From contig DATGIL010000098.1 of NCBI GenBank assembly GCA_035295745.1, positions 62,001 to 126,000 on the forward strand: 64,000 nt of DNA, read 5' to 3'. This DNA comes from JAIQFL01 sp035295745. GTDB taxonomy: Bacteria > Acidobacteriota > Terriglobia > Bryobacterales > Bryobacteraceae. Shown piece after piece: positions 1 through 8,161 of the stretch (the first letter of the stretch is position 1; each line of letters opens with the position of its first letter). Below the pieces are notes generated by a model, which saw only the letters and a list, made by a program, of their open reading frames with translations, did no database searches and was not told where the DNA came from. The translations under genes were made by a program, and so were the position numbers.

Positions 1-1077
1 GTCGAGCGACAGTGCCTCCGCCCAGTGCCTCCGCCGCGAGCTCACGTCGGGCATTGCGAGGCTCAAAGTCAGCGCCCGCTCCACCGCCACACCAGTGACG
101 CCTCCGTGCTTCTCCAGCACCACGCCGACGGGGCCCCGGTAACCCGACAGGTCCGGCAGCGTCGCAGTCTCGCCGACGCCAGGCTCCGACACCAGCACCG
201 GAAATGCGTTCAGCAGCGTTGCCAGCGGACCCACGATCCGCCAACGCTCGTCCTCCGCCTTGCTCAATCCTTTGACTTCCAGCACCCCGCGGCTCATCCG
301 GGCCGCGATCGACGCGAGCAGGCTCCGCCGTCCATTGTGCTGCGGTCCACGGACAATCACCGCCCGCAATTCACCCGACGCAAACAGTCCTGGAAGTGCG
401 TTCGCCTGACGGGCGATCTCCTCCGGCAGGATCAAGCTGTCGAGTTCCGGCAACCCCTCTACCGGCTTGAATTGGCACCACGCGCCGATCTTGCCGGCGC
501 GGTCGCCGCGCATCGCATCCCACAACGGCGTCGGCACCGAAAGGGCGCGGCCCGATCGCGGCGCATCGGTGTTATTCACCTCGATGATGCCCAACTCTTG
601 CATGCGCCGCAGGCTCGAGCGGATACTGTCGTCGGTACCGAACCACGAATGCAGCAGGCCCTGCGTGGGACGTGGCTGCGCATTGATGCCCTGCAGGTAT
701 TCGAAGAGGAATCCGAAGCGCGCGTCCTCTTCCACCAGCCCTATGGTCAGCAGCAGAATCAACCCGGTCCGGTCAAGATCTCCCGCGTCGCAAAGTGCCC
801 GCAACGGCAGGTGGTCCTCAGTCTCCAGCTCCCACGCCGCCAGTGCCTCCACCCACCACTGGCAAGCCTCCGCCGTGGAATTCTCTCCGGGAGCGCGTCC
901 GGCCAGCTCGTTGCCATACCCCGCCAGAAACGGGAACTGCGTCACCGCCGTCTGCCAGGAACCGAGCGATCGTGAGACCTGCTCGATGGCATTCAAGACC
1001 GCCAGGTAGAAGCACAGCTTGAAATGATTGGCCGGCGTTGGCGCGAGATCGGCAAATGCGTTGGTGGGCGGCTGCAT
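1..1077 (-). CDS. AAA+ ATPase-like protein, N-terminal part (cut by window edge)
   Basis: The minus-strand frame is open from an ATG at 1077 to the left edge (359 codons), so the C-terminal AAA+ core lies outside. The visible part has a helical N-terminal region (NHFKLCFYLAVLNAIEQVSR near residues 17-36), a winged-helix-like middle (GTDDSIRSSLRRMQELGIIE) and a P-loop-like stretch VRGPQHNGRRSLLASIAARM near residues 241-261. It ends with a repeated GPVGVVLEKHGG type block. Overall this resembles the large AAA+ proteins with an N-terminal winged helix found in contractile-injection (eCIS/phage tail-like) loci. That assignment is from memory of the family and is unproven, because the catalytic core is not visible. 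The gene follows the sigma-54 activator by 108 bp on the same strand. Confidence 0.6.
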   Translation of the reverse strand, partial: MQPPTNAFADLAPTPANHFKLCFYLAVLNAIEQVSRSLGSWQTAVTQFPFLAGYGNELAGRAPGENSTAEACQWWVEALAAWELETEDHLPLRALCDAGDLDRTGLILLLTIGLVEEDARFGFLFEYLQGINAQPRPTQGLLHSWFGTDDSIRSSLRRMQELGIIEVNNTDAPRSGRALSVPTPLWDAMRGDRAGKIGAWCQFKPVEGLPELDSLILPEEIARQANALPGLFASGELRAVIVRGPQHNGRRSLLASIAARMSRGVLEVKGLSKAEDERWRIVGPLATLLNAFPVLVSEPGVGETATLPDLSGYRGPVGVVLEKHGGVTGVAVERALTLSLAMPDVSSRRRHWAEALSLD

Positions 1078-1185
1078 GTTGCGGCACCATCACAGCACGA
1101 GCCGAACCAAACCTCGTCCTATCTCAAAGCGTTGATTCTCAACCCGCGAAAACCGCGCCGTCTCGTCCATGTAACCGGACGCCTG

Positions 1186-2538
1186 TTACGTGGTGTTACA
1201 CGCCGTACGCGCCCTCTCTGCCGGAATCGAGTATTTGACCATCTTGCGGTAGAGCGTCATGCGCGAGCACGACAGGATCCGCGCCGCCTCATTGCGATTC
1301 CATTCCGTCGATTTCAAAACACTCAGAATCTTGGACCGTTCGTCACCGTACGCCGGCTCCGTCGAACGCAGCATCTGTAGAATATTCGAAGGCAGATCGG
1401 CGACGCCCACCGTGCGCGAGGACGAAAGCACCAGCAACGACTCGAGCACATTGCGCATCTCGCGAATGTTTCCCGGCCAGTGGTAGCGCTGTAAGCGGCC
1501 CAGAAGATCGTCTTCGACCCGCCTCACCGGGACGTGGTGCCGCCGGCTGAGGTCGCCGACCATATGTTCTACCAGCTCCGGAATGTCGCCCAGCCTCTCG
1601 CGCAATGGCGGCAGTTCCAGCCGCACCACGTTGAGCCGGAAGTACAGATCCTCGCGGAACTTCTTCTCCTTCATGAGGGCTTCCAGATTCTGATTGGTAG
1701 CCGCCACCAGGCGCACCTCCACCGGACGGTCGACGTTGCTCCCCAGCCGTTGCACCACGCGGCTTTCAATCGCCCGCAGAATCTTTGCCTGCGCCGTGAG
1801 CGACATGTCTCCGATCTCGTCGAGAAACAGCACTCCCCCGGAGGCGTGCTGCAATTTACCCTCGCGCGCCACCGTCGCTCCCGTGTAGGCGCCCCGCTCG
1901 CAGCCGAACAGCTCGCTCTCCAGAAGTGCGTCCGGCACCGCGGCACAATTCAGCGCGACAAACGGACGATTGCTGGCGCGACTGTTGCGATGGATCAACT
2001 GCGCCACCAATTCCTTGCCCGTGCCCGTCTCACCGGTGATCAGTACGCTGACATCGACGGCGGCTACTTTGCCGATCTGGCTTCGAATCTGCCGGATCGC
2101 CGCACTCGAGCCGACCAGCTGGTTGCCGCCTATCAATTGCGAAGTTTCTGTAGAAGATACCTGGAATTCCCGCCGATGCCCCGTCAACGACTTGAGGCGT
2201 GCGATGATTTCGTCTCGCGGCGCGCCGTACTCGAGCACATCGGATGCCCCGGCCCTCATCGCGCAAATCGCTGTCTCGGCGGAGATGCCCGAGGTCAGCA
2301 CCAGCACGGGACACCTATGATCGAGGCTCCGCACTCGTCGGGCAACCTGCACCGCGTGGGAGTCCATCACGTTGCAGGAAAAGACAACTGCACATTCAGG
2401 CGATAGCCGGTCTACGGAATCCAGAAGACCCTCTTCCGAATCTGCCGTCAACATCTCGCATCCACATACCCTCAATGCCTCGCTCAACGTAGCCGGAGGA
2501 GGCTCCCCTTGCGTGAAGACGATGACCCTGCGCAGCAC
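1186..2538 (-). CDS. Sigma-54-dependent activator with degenerate receiver domain
   Basis: A 450-residue NtrC-type enhancer-binding protein. Residues 1-118 look like a receiver domain, but the acidic pair, the phospho-acceptor Asp (region CAVVFSCNVMD) and the C-terminal KP lysine are absent, so phosphorylation control is unlikely. The AAA+ domain is intact: Walker A GETGTGKE (169-176), the sigma-54 contact loop as GAYTGA (216-221; Y instead of the usual F), and Walker B GGVLFLDE (234-241). A Fis-type helix-turn-helix closes the protein (EAARILSCSRMTLYRKM). The protein should activate sigma-54 promoters; its targets are unknown, though the AAA+ gene just downstream on the same strand is an obvious candidate. 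Confidence 0.93.
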   Translation of the reverse strand: MLRRVIVFTQGEPPPATLSEALRVCGCEMLTADSEEGLLDSVDRLSPECAVVFSCNVMDSHAVQVARRVRSLDHRCPVLVLTSGISAETAICAMRAGASDVLEYGAPRDEIIARLKSLTGHRREFQVSSTETSQLIGGNQLVGSSAAIRQIRSQIGKVAAVDVSVLITGETGTGKELVAQLIHRNSRASNRPFVALNCAAVPDALLESELFGCERGAYTGATVAREGKLQHASGGVLFLDEIGDMSLTAQAKILRAIESRVVQRLGSNVDRPVEVRLVAATNQNLEALMKEKKFREDLYFRLNVVRLELPPLRERLGDIPELVEHMVGDLSRRHHVPVRRVEDDLLGRLQRYHWPGNIREMRNVLESLLVLSSSRTVGVADLPSNILQMLRSTEPAYGDERSKILSVLKSTEWNRNEAARILSCSRMTLYRKMVKYSIPAERARTACNTT

Positions 2539-2974
2539 ACGCCCTCCAAACTGCTCAAGATTTGGCCGCGTTTCCTACCCATACAAAGTGCCGAGGATGG
2601 CCTCTGTGAATTACCCGTTACCGAAGGTCGATATGACCGTTAGTGTTGACTCTGCCATAAGCATTTCAAATTTCAGTAAGAATTTGCATATTTTTATCGG
2701 GTTACGGGTGCGATTCGTTACACAACTAAGCAGACTTCACTTGGCGCGACGAAAAACGGGACCCAACCGGGCCGTATAATGAGTGAACTCGCCGATGAGG
2801 ACAGACCCCTCTGAGAGGTTCCCTCGAAACGGAAGCTCACCATTGAGCAGGCCCAAGTAGAGAGAAACGGAAAGCGCGACGACACCGCGCGAATCGAGCG
2901 CCGGCTGCCTGCCGGAAGCTGGATGGTACCGCCGCCTATCGTGGTTCCAGCAGACTTCACTTCTGAGGGTTTGC
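2539..2974. promoter_or_regulatory. Divergent intergenic region with AT-rich island
   Basis: 436 bp between the divergent sigma-54 activator and the aspartyl-tRNA synthetase gene. It holds an AT-rich patch (about 2660-2700) next to a small inverted repeat, likely promoter DNA for one or both genes. A 14-bp direct repeat, AGCAGACTTCACTT, occurs at 2729-2742 and 2949-2962. No coding frame of convincing quality was seen; a short frame at 2779 stops after 11 codons. Confidence 0.4.
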
Positions 2975-4279
2975 ATGGTCACAACGGTAGCCAGTCGCAT
3001 TTTCATCGAATCCATTTCTGAGTCAATACCGGGCGAAGTTCGCCTCAGAGGATGGGTATATCGCCTCCGCATCCTTGGTAAGACCGCCTTTCTAATCCTG
3101 CGCGACTGTAGCGGTGAGGCGCAGTGCGTCATCGCCTCGGAGGCCCTTCGGGTTCACAAGCTCAAAGTCGAAGACGTCGTCGAGGTGCTGGGCACTGTCC
3201 GGGCAGAGCCGCGATCTAAAACGGGTTGTGAGGTCGATATCTCCGAGATTCGCGTGCTCAACCGCGCCGCACAAAACCTGCCCTTCCAATCCGCGGCACA
3301 GGCGGAATCGATTGGCTTGGAGACGCTCGTTCAATACCGTCCATTGTCGCTTCGAACTGAAGCCGTGGGCGATATCTTTCGATTACAGGCTGCGATCCTG
3401 GCGTGCTTTCGCGATGCCTTAAACCGTCGCCGCTTCACCGAAATTGTGACGTCGAAGATCGTCTCCGGCGGGACTGAGGGGGGCAGCAATCTCTTCGAGA
3501 TCAAGTATTTTGATCGCGCCGCCTATCTCGCGCAGAGTCCCCAGTTCTACAAGGAACACGGAGTCGCTGGCTTGGAGCGCGTCTATGAGACCGCTCACGT
3601 TTATCGCGCCGAGCCGCATGCTTCCAGCCGCCACTTGACGGAGTACTATTCTCTGGACGTCGAGTTCGGCTTTATCGACGGGCCGGAGGATGTGATTCAG
3701 CTGGAGCGCGAACTGCTCACGGACATGTTCGAAACGCTCAACCGGAAGCATGGAGATGTGATCGGACGCCATCGAAGCGAATTGCTTCCCTCGATGCTGG
3801 ACGTCCCGTGTTGGGAGTTCGACGCGTGTCTGGAAATGTTGCGCGCCGAGTTTGGACGCACTGACCTCGTTGACGATTTGGATCCGGAAGGCGAGCGGCA
3901 ACTTTGCGAACGGGCGCGGCGGGAGACCGGGATCCCAGCGGTCTTCGTCCTCGGCTTCCCTTTGGCGGCCCGGCCGTTTTACACAGCGCCACGGGGATCG
4001 TCCGGTGCCGCCGCCAGTTTCGATCTCTTGTTCCAAGGCCTCGAAATCACCACCGGCGGACAACGCCTGCACCGCCGCGAGGATTTAGAGGCCGCTTTGC
4101 GCTCGAGATCGATTGACCCGGCGAAGTTTGAGAGTCATCTGGCGATGTTCGATTTGGGAATGCCGCCGCACGGCGGATTCGCGATCGGGCTCGAACGCCT
4201 GACGTGCCAGGTGCTGAATCTCCCCAACGTCCGCCAGGCCGTTCTATATCCGCGGGATCGATATAAGCTCACGCCTTAG
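2975..4279 (+). CDS. aspS: Aspartyl-tRNA synthetase, archaeal-type (AspS2-like)
   Basis: A 434-residue class II aminoacyl-tRNA synthetase. An N-terminal OB-fold (about residues 20-100, with GWVYRLRILGKTAFLILRD) binds the anticodon. The catalytic domain shows motif 2 (VYETAHVYRAE, Arg211) and motif 3 (GGFAIGLERL near 400-409). The block KIVSGGTEGGSNLFEIKYF and the length of about 430 match archaeal/eukaryotic AspRS rather than the usual bacterial AspRS, which is about 590 residues with an inserted domain. In this clade some enzymes also charge tRNA-Asn, feeding GatCAB amidation. The position used for discrimination in archaeal enzymes appears here as Tyr29 in GWVY, which does not settle specificity. 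It is probably a second AspRS acquired by transfer (inference). Start ATG chosen at the head of the OB-fold. Confidence 0.92.
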   Translation: MVTTVASRIFIESISESIPGEVRLRGWVYRLRILGKTAFLILRDCSGEAQCVIASEALRVHKLKVEDVVEVLGTVRAEPRSKTGCEVDISEIRVLNRAAQNLPFQSAAQAESIGLETLVQYRPLSLRTEAVGDIFRLQAAILACFRDALNRRRFTEIVTSKIVSGGTEGGSNLFEIKYFDRAAYLAQSPQFYKEHGVAGLERVYETAHVYRAEPHASSRHLTEYYSLDVEFGFIDGPEDVIQLERELLTDMFETLNRKHGDVIGRHRSELLPSMLDVPCWEFDACLEMLRAEFGRTDLVDDLDPEGERQLCERARRETGIPAVFVLGFPLAARPFYTAPRGSSGAAASFDLLFQGLEITTGGQRLHRREDLEAALRSRSIDPAKFESHLAMFDLGMPPHGGFAIGLERLTCQVLNLPNVRQAVLYPRDRYKLTP

Positions 4280-4284
4280 CGCCC

Positions 4285-4353
4285 GTGGCGCAAATACTCC
4301 TGTTTGCCGTGTCGAGATTTATCGCGACGCTTTCGGAGTCTGCCGATTCCGTA
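4285..4353 (+). repeat. Dispersed double-hairpin intergenic element, copy 1
   Basis: This copy starts 5 bp after the aspS stop and lies between aspS and the convergent PEP-CTERM gene. It carries GTGGCGCAAA, a spacer, TTTGCC, then a second potential stem GTGTCG / CGACGC, and a tail TTTCGGAGTCTGCC. It aligns with copies near 6064, 7613 (minus) and 53198. The second stem keeps pairing through a G-T wobble where the other copies have G-C. A terminator or structured RNA role is inferred. Confidence 0.65.
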
Positions 4354-4371
4354 AGGGCATGTGACGCCAAT

Positions 4372-4932
4372 TTACTTCTTACTCTTATTCCCACGCCGCC
4401 GGAAAGCCAGTCCGCAAATTGTCAACAAGCTGCCCATCATCAAAAATGATGCCGGTTCCGGTACCGCAGTCAACAGTGCGGTGCCGCTTGTAGATGCGAA
4501 CGTGCCGCCGGACGTCTCTCCGAAGAACTGCTGTCCGGGCTGGGTGAAATTGCTATTGTGCGTAGGAACTCCGCCGGGATTGAAAAATGCGCTGATGATT
4601 TCCCCTTGTCCCGGGCTGGTCGCTCCTGTAAATCCGCCACAGCCATTGGCCGTCACTCCTGCCGTGCCCAACAGAAAGCAGAAACCATTCGCGCCGTTGC
4701 TCTCGATGAGCAACTGTGTAAAGTTCCACGAGTGCGTGCCGTCTGTCAGGGTCGCTCCCGTGATCGGCACCGTGGTCCCGCTGCTGGGTAAGAAGTTGGT
4801 CTCCGGAATCACTACCGTGAAGGGTTGAAACGTACCGCTAAGTCCCGTGTAGGTAAACGAGTATATGACACTCGCTTTGGCGGCCATCGAAGCCGCCATT
4901 GTAAGTGCCACTACTGCTAATGCTTTGAGCAT
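4372..4932 (-). CDS. PEP-CTERM sorting-domain secreted protein
   Basis: A 186-residue exported protein. The start was set at the ATG at 4932 (MLKALAVVALTMAASMAAKA), which gives a clean signal peptide; the frame is open further upstream but that part is not signal-like. The mature part is Gly/Thr/Asn-rich with one Cys pair region (FCFLLGTAGVTANGCGG). The C-terminus has the PEP-CTERM signature: VPEPAS, a hydrophobic helix, then FRRRGNKSKK. Such proteins are recognised by exosortase and often go to the cell surface or exopolysaccharide. No exosortase is in the window. Function of the mature domain is unknown. Confidence 0.85.
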   Translation of the reverse strand: MLKALAVVALTMAASMAAKASVIYSFTYTGLSGTFQPFTVVIPETNFLPSSGTTVPITGATLTDGTHSWNFTQLLIESNGANGFCFLLGTAGVTANGCGGFTGATSPGQGEIISAFFNPGGVPTHNSNFTQPGQQFFGETSGGTFASTSGTALLTAVPEPASFLMMGSLLTICGLAFRRRGNKSKK

Positions 4933-5140
4933 GTTTTGATGGTAGACTTCGCCTCCTACCGATTCAATGTCTATTAGTTTCATATTTGAAGGCAGAAAGT
5001 TCTCCGGGTACCGGAACCTTGAGTACAGTACCTCATCGATGGATTTTGGAAATTCTGAAAATGGTACCCTGGGCACGACTCCCATACCTTTGGTGGACTT
5101 GCTGCCCGTCCAAAGCCCGCGTTTAAACTGGAATTGCGCT

Positions 5141-6064
5141 ATGCCCACTATCGAGACAACCGCAAACACTTCACAAACTCTAGCCCAACTCATGGCCAAG
5201 GGGAGAATTCCGGTCTCCGAGGCGTTGCGCTACTCCATGATGCTCGCGGACGCCCTCCGCAGGGTTCACGACTCAGGCCAGGCACATGGAGCGGTGTCGC
5301 CGTCGTGCGTTGCCCTCAATCGTGCCGGGCTGGAACTCCTCCCTGCTAACGATGCGGAGTCGATCACTCCCTACACCGCCCCTGAGGTCGTACAGAGCAA
5401 ACTCGCCGATTCGCGAAGCGACATCTTCTCTTTCGGCGCCGTCCTCTACGAAATGTTGACTGGCCGCGCGCCCTTCCAGGGCGATAGTCCCGAAGCACTC
5501 GCCGCCGCCATCATGAATTCCGCGCCGCCCCCTTCGGGCAGCCCCGCCGTCGACCGCCTGGTGGCCGGATGCATGGCCAAAGATCCGGCGGCACGCTTCC
5601 CCAAAATGCAGAAGCTGGTGCTGGAGCTGAAACTGCTCCTCGTCGCCGTGCGCCGCAGCGAATCGGCGCCGCGCCCGCAGCCCGATCCCCTCCTCCGCGC
5701 GGAGATGCAGCAGATCGAGGCTCGGCTCTCCGGCCGCCTGTCCTCGTGTGAACAGTCGCTGGCCGCCATCCACGAACGTCTGGATCGCATGGAACAGCTT
5801 CTCAACGCCACCGTGGAACGCGCCGGTCGCATCGAACAGGAAGTCGCGACCTGCCGCCAGGATGGCGCGTCATTGCGCGAGACCATCTCCGAAGACCTCG
5901 CCAATCTCGATCGCGCCCTGCATGCGCAGGCCGCTTCGATCGAGTCGGTCCGCACCGCCATGGCTCAGACTGACGACCTGGTGGAGCGTGTGGTAGAGGC
6001 TCTTGACTCTCTGCAGTCCGTAGTGCTCGACCATTCCGAAGATCGTAATCTAGCCCTGAGCTAG
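5141..6064 (+). CDS. Pseudokinase-like protein with C-terminal coiled coil
   Basis: 307 residues from the ATG at 5141. The first 160 residues match the C-lobe of a bacterial Ser/Thr kinase: an APE motif (YTAPEVV, about 78-84), the F-helix SDIFSFGAVLYEMLTGRAPF (about 93-112) and a CMAKDPAARFP helix. The ATP-binding N-lobe is absent, the catalytic loop HRDLKPSN is replaced by HGAVSPSCV (about 49-57) and there is no DFG, so catalysis is not expected. Residues about 185-295 are heptad-rich and probably a coiled coil. It may act as a scaffold or allosteric partner (inference). The gene is divergent from the PEP-CTERM gene, and a double-hairpin repeat begins at its stop codon. Confidence 0.8.
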   Translation: MPTIETTANTSQTLAQLMAKGRIPVSEALRYSMMLADALRRVHDSGQAHGAVSPSCVALNRAGLELLPANDAESITPYTAPEVVQSKLADSRSDIFSFGAVLYEMLTGRAPFQGDSPEALAAAIMNSAPPPSGSPAVDRLVAGCMAKDPAARFPKMQKLVLELKLLLVAVRRSESAPRPQPDPLLRAEMQQIEARLSGRLSSCEQSLAAIHERLDRMEQLLNATVERAGRIEQEVATCRQDGASLRETISEDLANLDRALHAQAASIESVRTAMAQTDDLVERVVEALDSLQSVVLDHSEDRNLALS

Positions 6065-6133
6065 TGGCGCAGAGACTCTTCTTTGCTGCGTCGAGACTCT
6101 CTCGACGCTTTTTCGGGCGTCCACCGAATCTGA
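6064..6133 (+). repeat. Dispersed double-hairpin intergenic element, copy 2
   Basis: The element begins at the last base of the pseudokinase TAG stop. First potential stem GCAGA...TTTGC (weak here), second stem GCGTCGAGA, loop CTC, TCTCGACGC (9 bp, perfect), followed by TTTTTCGGGCGTCCACCGA. It lies between two convergent genes and is oriented so that the stop codon precedes it, as in copies 1 and 4. Confidence 0.7.
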
Positions 6134-6473
6134 CTGCAGGAAGGGACGTCCGAATCTCGTCTCGCGCCCCGATCCCAGCTCCTTAGCAGTGACCGCCGTC
6201 GCCGTCGCGTCTACCACTATTCGGGGCGCGGCGCTCCGGTCAAGATGTGCGCAGTGTCATTCGCAGATCGCCGTGGAATTGCGCAAACTCGAGCGGGCCG
6301 CTCCTTCTATCGCCTTCGCCCGCAAACCGACGTCGACAAATCCGCACAACATTCCAGAGTGCTGCCCTCACGCGAAGCTGACGGCCAATAGATCCCGCGC
6401 GCTTGGGGCATTCACCAAGTACTGAGACTGAGCAGAACGAGCGTCGTGACGCAGAAAAGGGATACCGCTTTGA
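6134..6473. other. Non-coding stretch, no supported gene
   Basis: 340 bp between the repeat element and the 3' end of the aldolase gene. The short plus frame at 6189-6425 lacks signal, domain or coding-like composition. GCGTCGTGACGC near 6441 is a small palindrome. Nothing else could be supported. Confidence 0.4.
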
Positions 6474-7256
6474 CTACTGCGCTACAGCGACTGCGCGCAA
6501 TTGAGATACCGCCGCCCGCGCCGCGTCGAGCAGCAGACCATGCTCGCCGCCGGCGCCCACGAAGCGCATGCCGCGTTCTGCCCAGAACTTCGCCATCGCC
6601 GTGGTGCGAGTCTGAATGCCCGGAACCACTCCGTGGCGCTTGCACTTCTCAATCAGACGATCCACCGTGTCCACCAGTAACGGATGGTCAAACTGGCCCG
6701 GCACTCCCAGAGAAATGGACAGATCGGCGGGGCCGACCATCGCGACATCCAGGCCCTTCATCGACAGTAGTTCGTCGGCGCGCTCCATCGCCAAAGTGGT
6801 CTCGAACTGCACGACGGCGAGCGTGTTGCGATTTTGGTGAGCGATGATTTCAGGGAAACTGCGCGCTTCGTAACCGATCATCGTGGGGTTGACGCCATAG
6901 CCGCGTTTGCCTTCAGGCGGGAATCGCATCCAACTCAGGGCCTCACTGAGAATCCGCGGATCCTCCACGCGCGGCAGAATGATTCCCTGCGCTCCTGCAT
7001 CGAGCAGACGGGCGACCAGCGAATACAGAAGTTCGCCGACGCGAACGATGGGGGTGATGCCGGCTCCAGCCGAAGCGGCAATCATATCCTGCACGGTCTC
7101 CAGGTCGAAAGCGCCGTGCTCCATGTCGATGAAGACGTAATCGAAGCCCGCCGCGGCAAACGCGCGCGGAATCTCCGATGAGCGATAGCATTGCAATCCA
7201 CACCCGAAGACTGTCTCCCCCCGCGAGAGACGGTCGCGAGTCTGATTGATGCGCAT
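6474..7256 (-). CDS. HpcH/HpaI family aldolase (2-keto-3-deoxy sugar acid type)
   Basis: 260 residues from the ATG at 7256, which has AAAGGAGAAA upstream. It is a TIM-barrel class II pyruvate aldolase. Family residues are visible: DMEHGAFDLETV (catalytic His region), an Arg in TPIVRVGE, the metal-ligand Glu in VQFET and the Asp in AMVGPADLSISLG. Members cleave 4-hydroxy-2-oxo acids, for example 4-hydroxy-2-oxoheptanedioate or 2-keto-3-deoxy-L-rhamnonate, to pyruvate plus an aldehyde. The exact substrate cannot be read from the sequence and no sugar-acid pathway genes are adjacent. The frame is open further upstream, but the strong ribosome site supports 7256. Confidence 0.9.
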   Translation of the reverse strand: MRINQTRDRLSRGETVFGCGLQCYRSSEIPRAFAAAGFDYVFIDMEHGAFDLETVQDMIAASAGAGITPIVRVGELLYSLVARLLDAGAQGIILPRVEDPRILSEALSWMRFPPEGKRGYGVNPTMIGYEARSFPEIIAHQNRNTLAVVQFETTLAMERADELLSMKGLDVAMVGPADLSISLGVPGQFDHPLLVDTVDRLIEKCKRHGVVPGIQTRTTAMAKFWAERGMRFVGAGGEHGLLLDAARAAVSQLRAVAVAQ

Positions 7257-7748
7257 GAGATGTTTCTCCTTTCGGATCGTAAACTCCATGCTAGCGTACT
7301 GTTCCCGGTTCGCAGCGTCAGCACCGAGCGTTGCCTTGGCAGCCATACGGCGGTACACCAATCGGCCGTTCGCGTCGCGTCACTCTGGACCCTTTAGGGA
7401 TCTCTCTTCTATGGGCAATCCGTTCAGCGATCGCCCCGCGAAATCGTCCGCGGTGGGCGACTCCTTCGGACGTCCACCGCAGTTTTTCGAACGGCGTGAA
7501 TGCGGGCACAACTCTGGTGCTCGCCCTCAAACAAGTGTCGGACGAAAAATGCCCAACTGTTACGCTGCGCCGCGTATTCGTCACTTCGTCGCACGGAATT
7601 AAAAGAGGCAAAAAGGTCGAGAAAAGTCTCGACGCGGCAAAGAAGAGTCTTTGCGATCCAACGGCCTTGGTGGCCGCGGAAAGGGCGCGCGCGGACCTTC
7701 GGGGTCGACGTCTGCGTCGCGGCTGGACCCAACTCCTGCTTTTACACA
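7257..7748. other. Long intergenic region containing repeat copy 3
   Basis: 492 bp between the STAS gene and the aldolase gene, both on the minus strand. Several overlapping frames of up to 186 codons exist, but none has a recognisable motif or good start, so no gene is called. The region holds copy 3 of the double-hairpin repeat and a GC-rich stretch with GTCCACCG and GGTGGACGTCC that echoes the tail of the other copies. Confidence 0.4.
7613..7656 (-). repeat. Dispersed double-hairpin intergenic element, copy 3 (core)
   Basis: Read on the minus strand it gives CGCAAAGACTC, TTCTTTGCCGC, then GTCGAGA, loop CTTT, TCTCGAC (7-bp perfect stem). The match to copies 2 and 4 is close in the first 40 bases and fades afterwards. 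It lies about 90 bp downstream of the STAS stop codon. Confidence 0.65.
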
Positions 7749-8123
7749 CTACAGATAGAGTTTATTGGCGGTGGCCGCCGCGGCGAAGCTCCGCAGCGCT
7801 TCCATTTCATCGTCGAAGGCGACGAAGACCGTGTACAGCTTGGTCACCTGCAGGAGGTCATGCACCTTGGTTTGCGGGTGTAAGAGCTTAATACTCCCGC
7901 CCCCATTGGTCACGCTGGCATACGAGCCCACCATCTCGCCCAATCCGGCGCTATCGATGTAGGTGACGTCCTTCAGGTTGAGCAACAGGTTTTTCCGACC
8001 GGCATTGACGAGGTCTTTGATGGTGGTGCGCAACAGCCCGGATCCCTCGCCCAAGGCGATCCGGCCGCTCAGGTCGACGATCGAAACGTCTCCCACCTGG
8101 CGGACGGTAGCTTTCATGCTCAT
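7749..8123 (-). CDS. STAS-domain anti-sigma factor antagonist
   Basis: 124 residues, a single STAS domain of the SpoIIAA/RsbV kind. It includes LNLKDVTYIDSAGLGEMVGS, where the Ser after Asp is the usual phosphorylation site of anti-sigma antagonists. The family releases an anti-sigma factor in partner-switching cascades. No RsbW-type kinase is beside it, so the partner is elsewhere. GGAGG six bases before the first ATG supports the start at 8123. The sigma gene 38 bp upstream on the same strand is an ECF type and unlikely to be its target. Confidence 0.9.
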   Translation of the reverse strand: MSMKATVRQVGDVSIVDLSGRIALGEGSGLLRTTIKDLVNAGRKNLLLNLKDVTYIDSAGLGEMVGSYASVTNGGGSIKLLHPQTKVHDLLQVTKLYTVFVAFDDEMEALRSFAAAATANKLYL

Positions 8124-8161
8124 TCAGTACCTCCGCCGATCATTATATGTATATTAGGGTG

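Noticed and set aside
25..975. Long plus-strand frames at the left edge
   Set aside because: They oppose a minus-strand frame with much more protein-like text (P-loop-like and winged-helix-like segments) and are composition shadows.
1094..1109. Sigma-54-like -24/-12 element (TGG...TGC on the minus strand) ahead of the AAA+ gene
   Set aside because: Spacing of GG and GC is right but three consensus positions differ and the implied leader is only about six bases.
6189..6425. 78-codon plus frame
   Set aside because: No ribosome site, no motif, and unlike neighbouring proteins in residue make-up.
7318..7749. Overlapping frames in the aldolase-STAS gap
   Set aside because: They cross the double-hairpin repeat and show no domain or good start on either strand.
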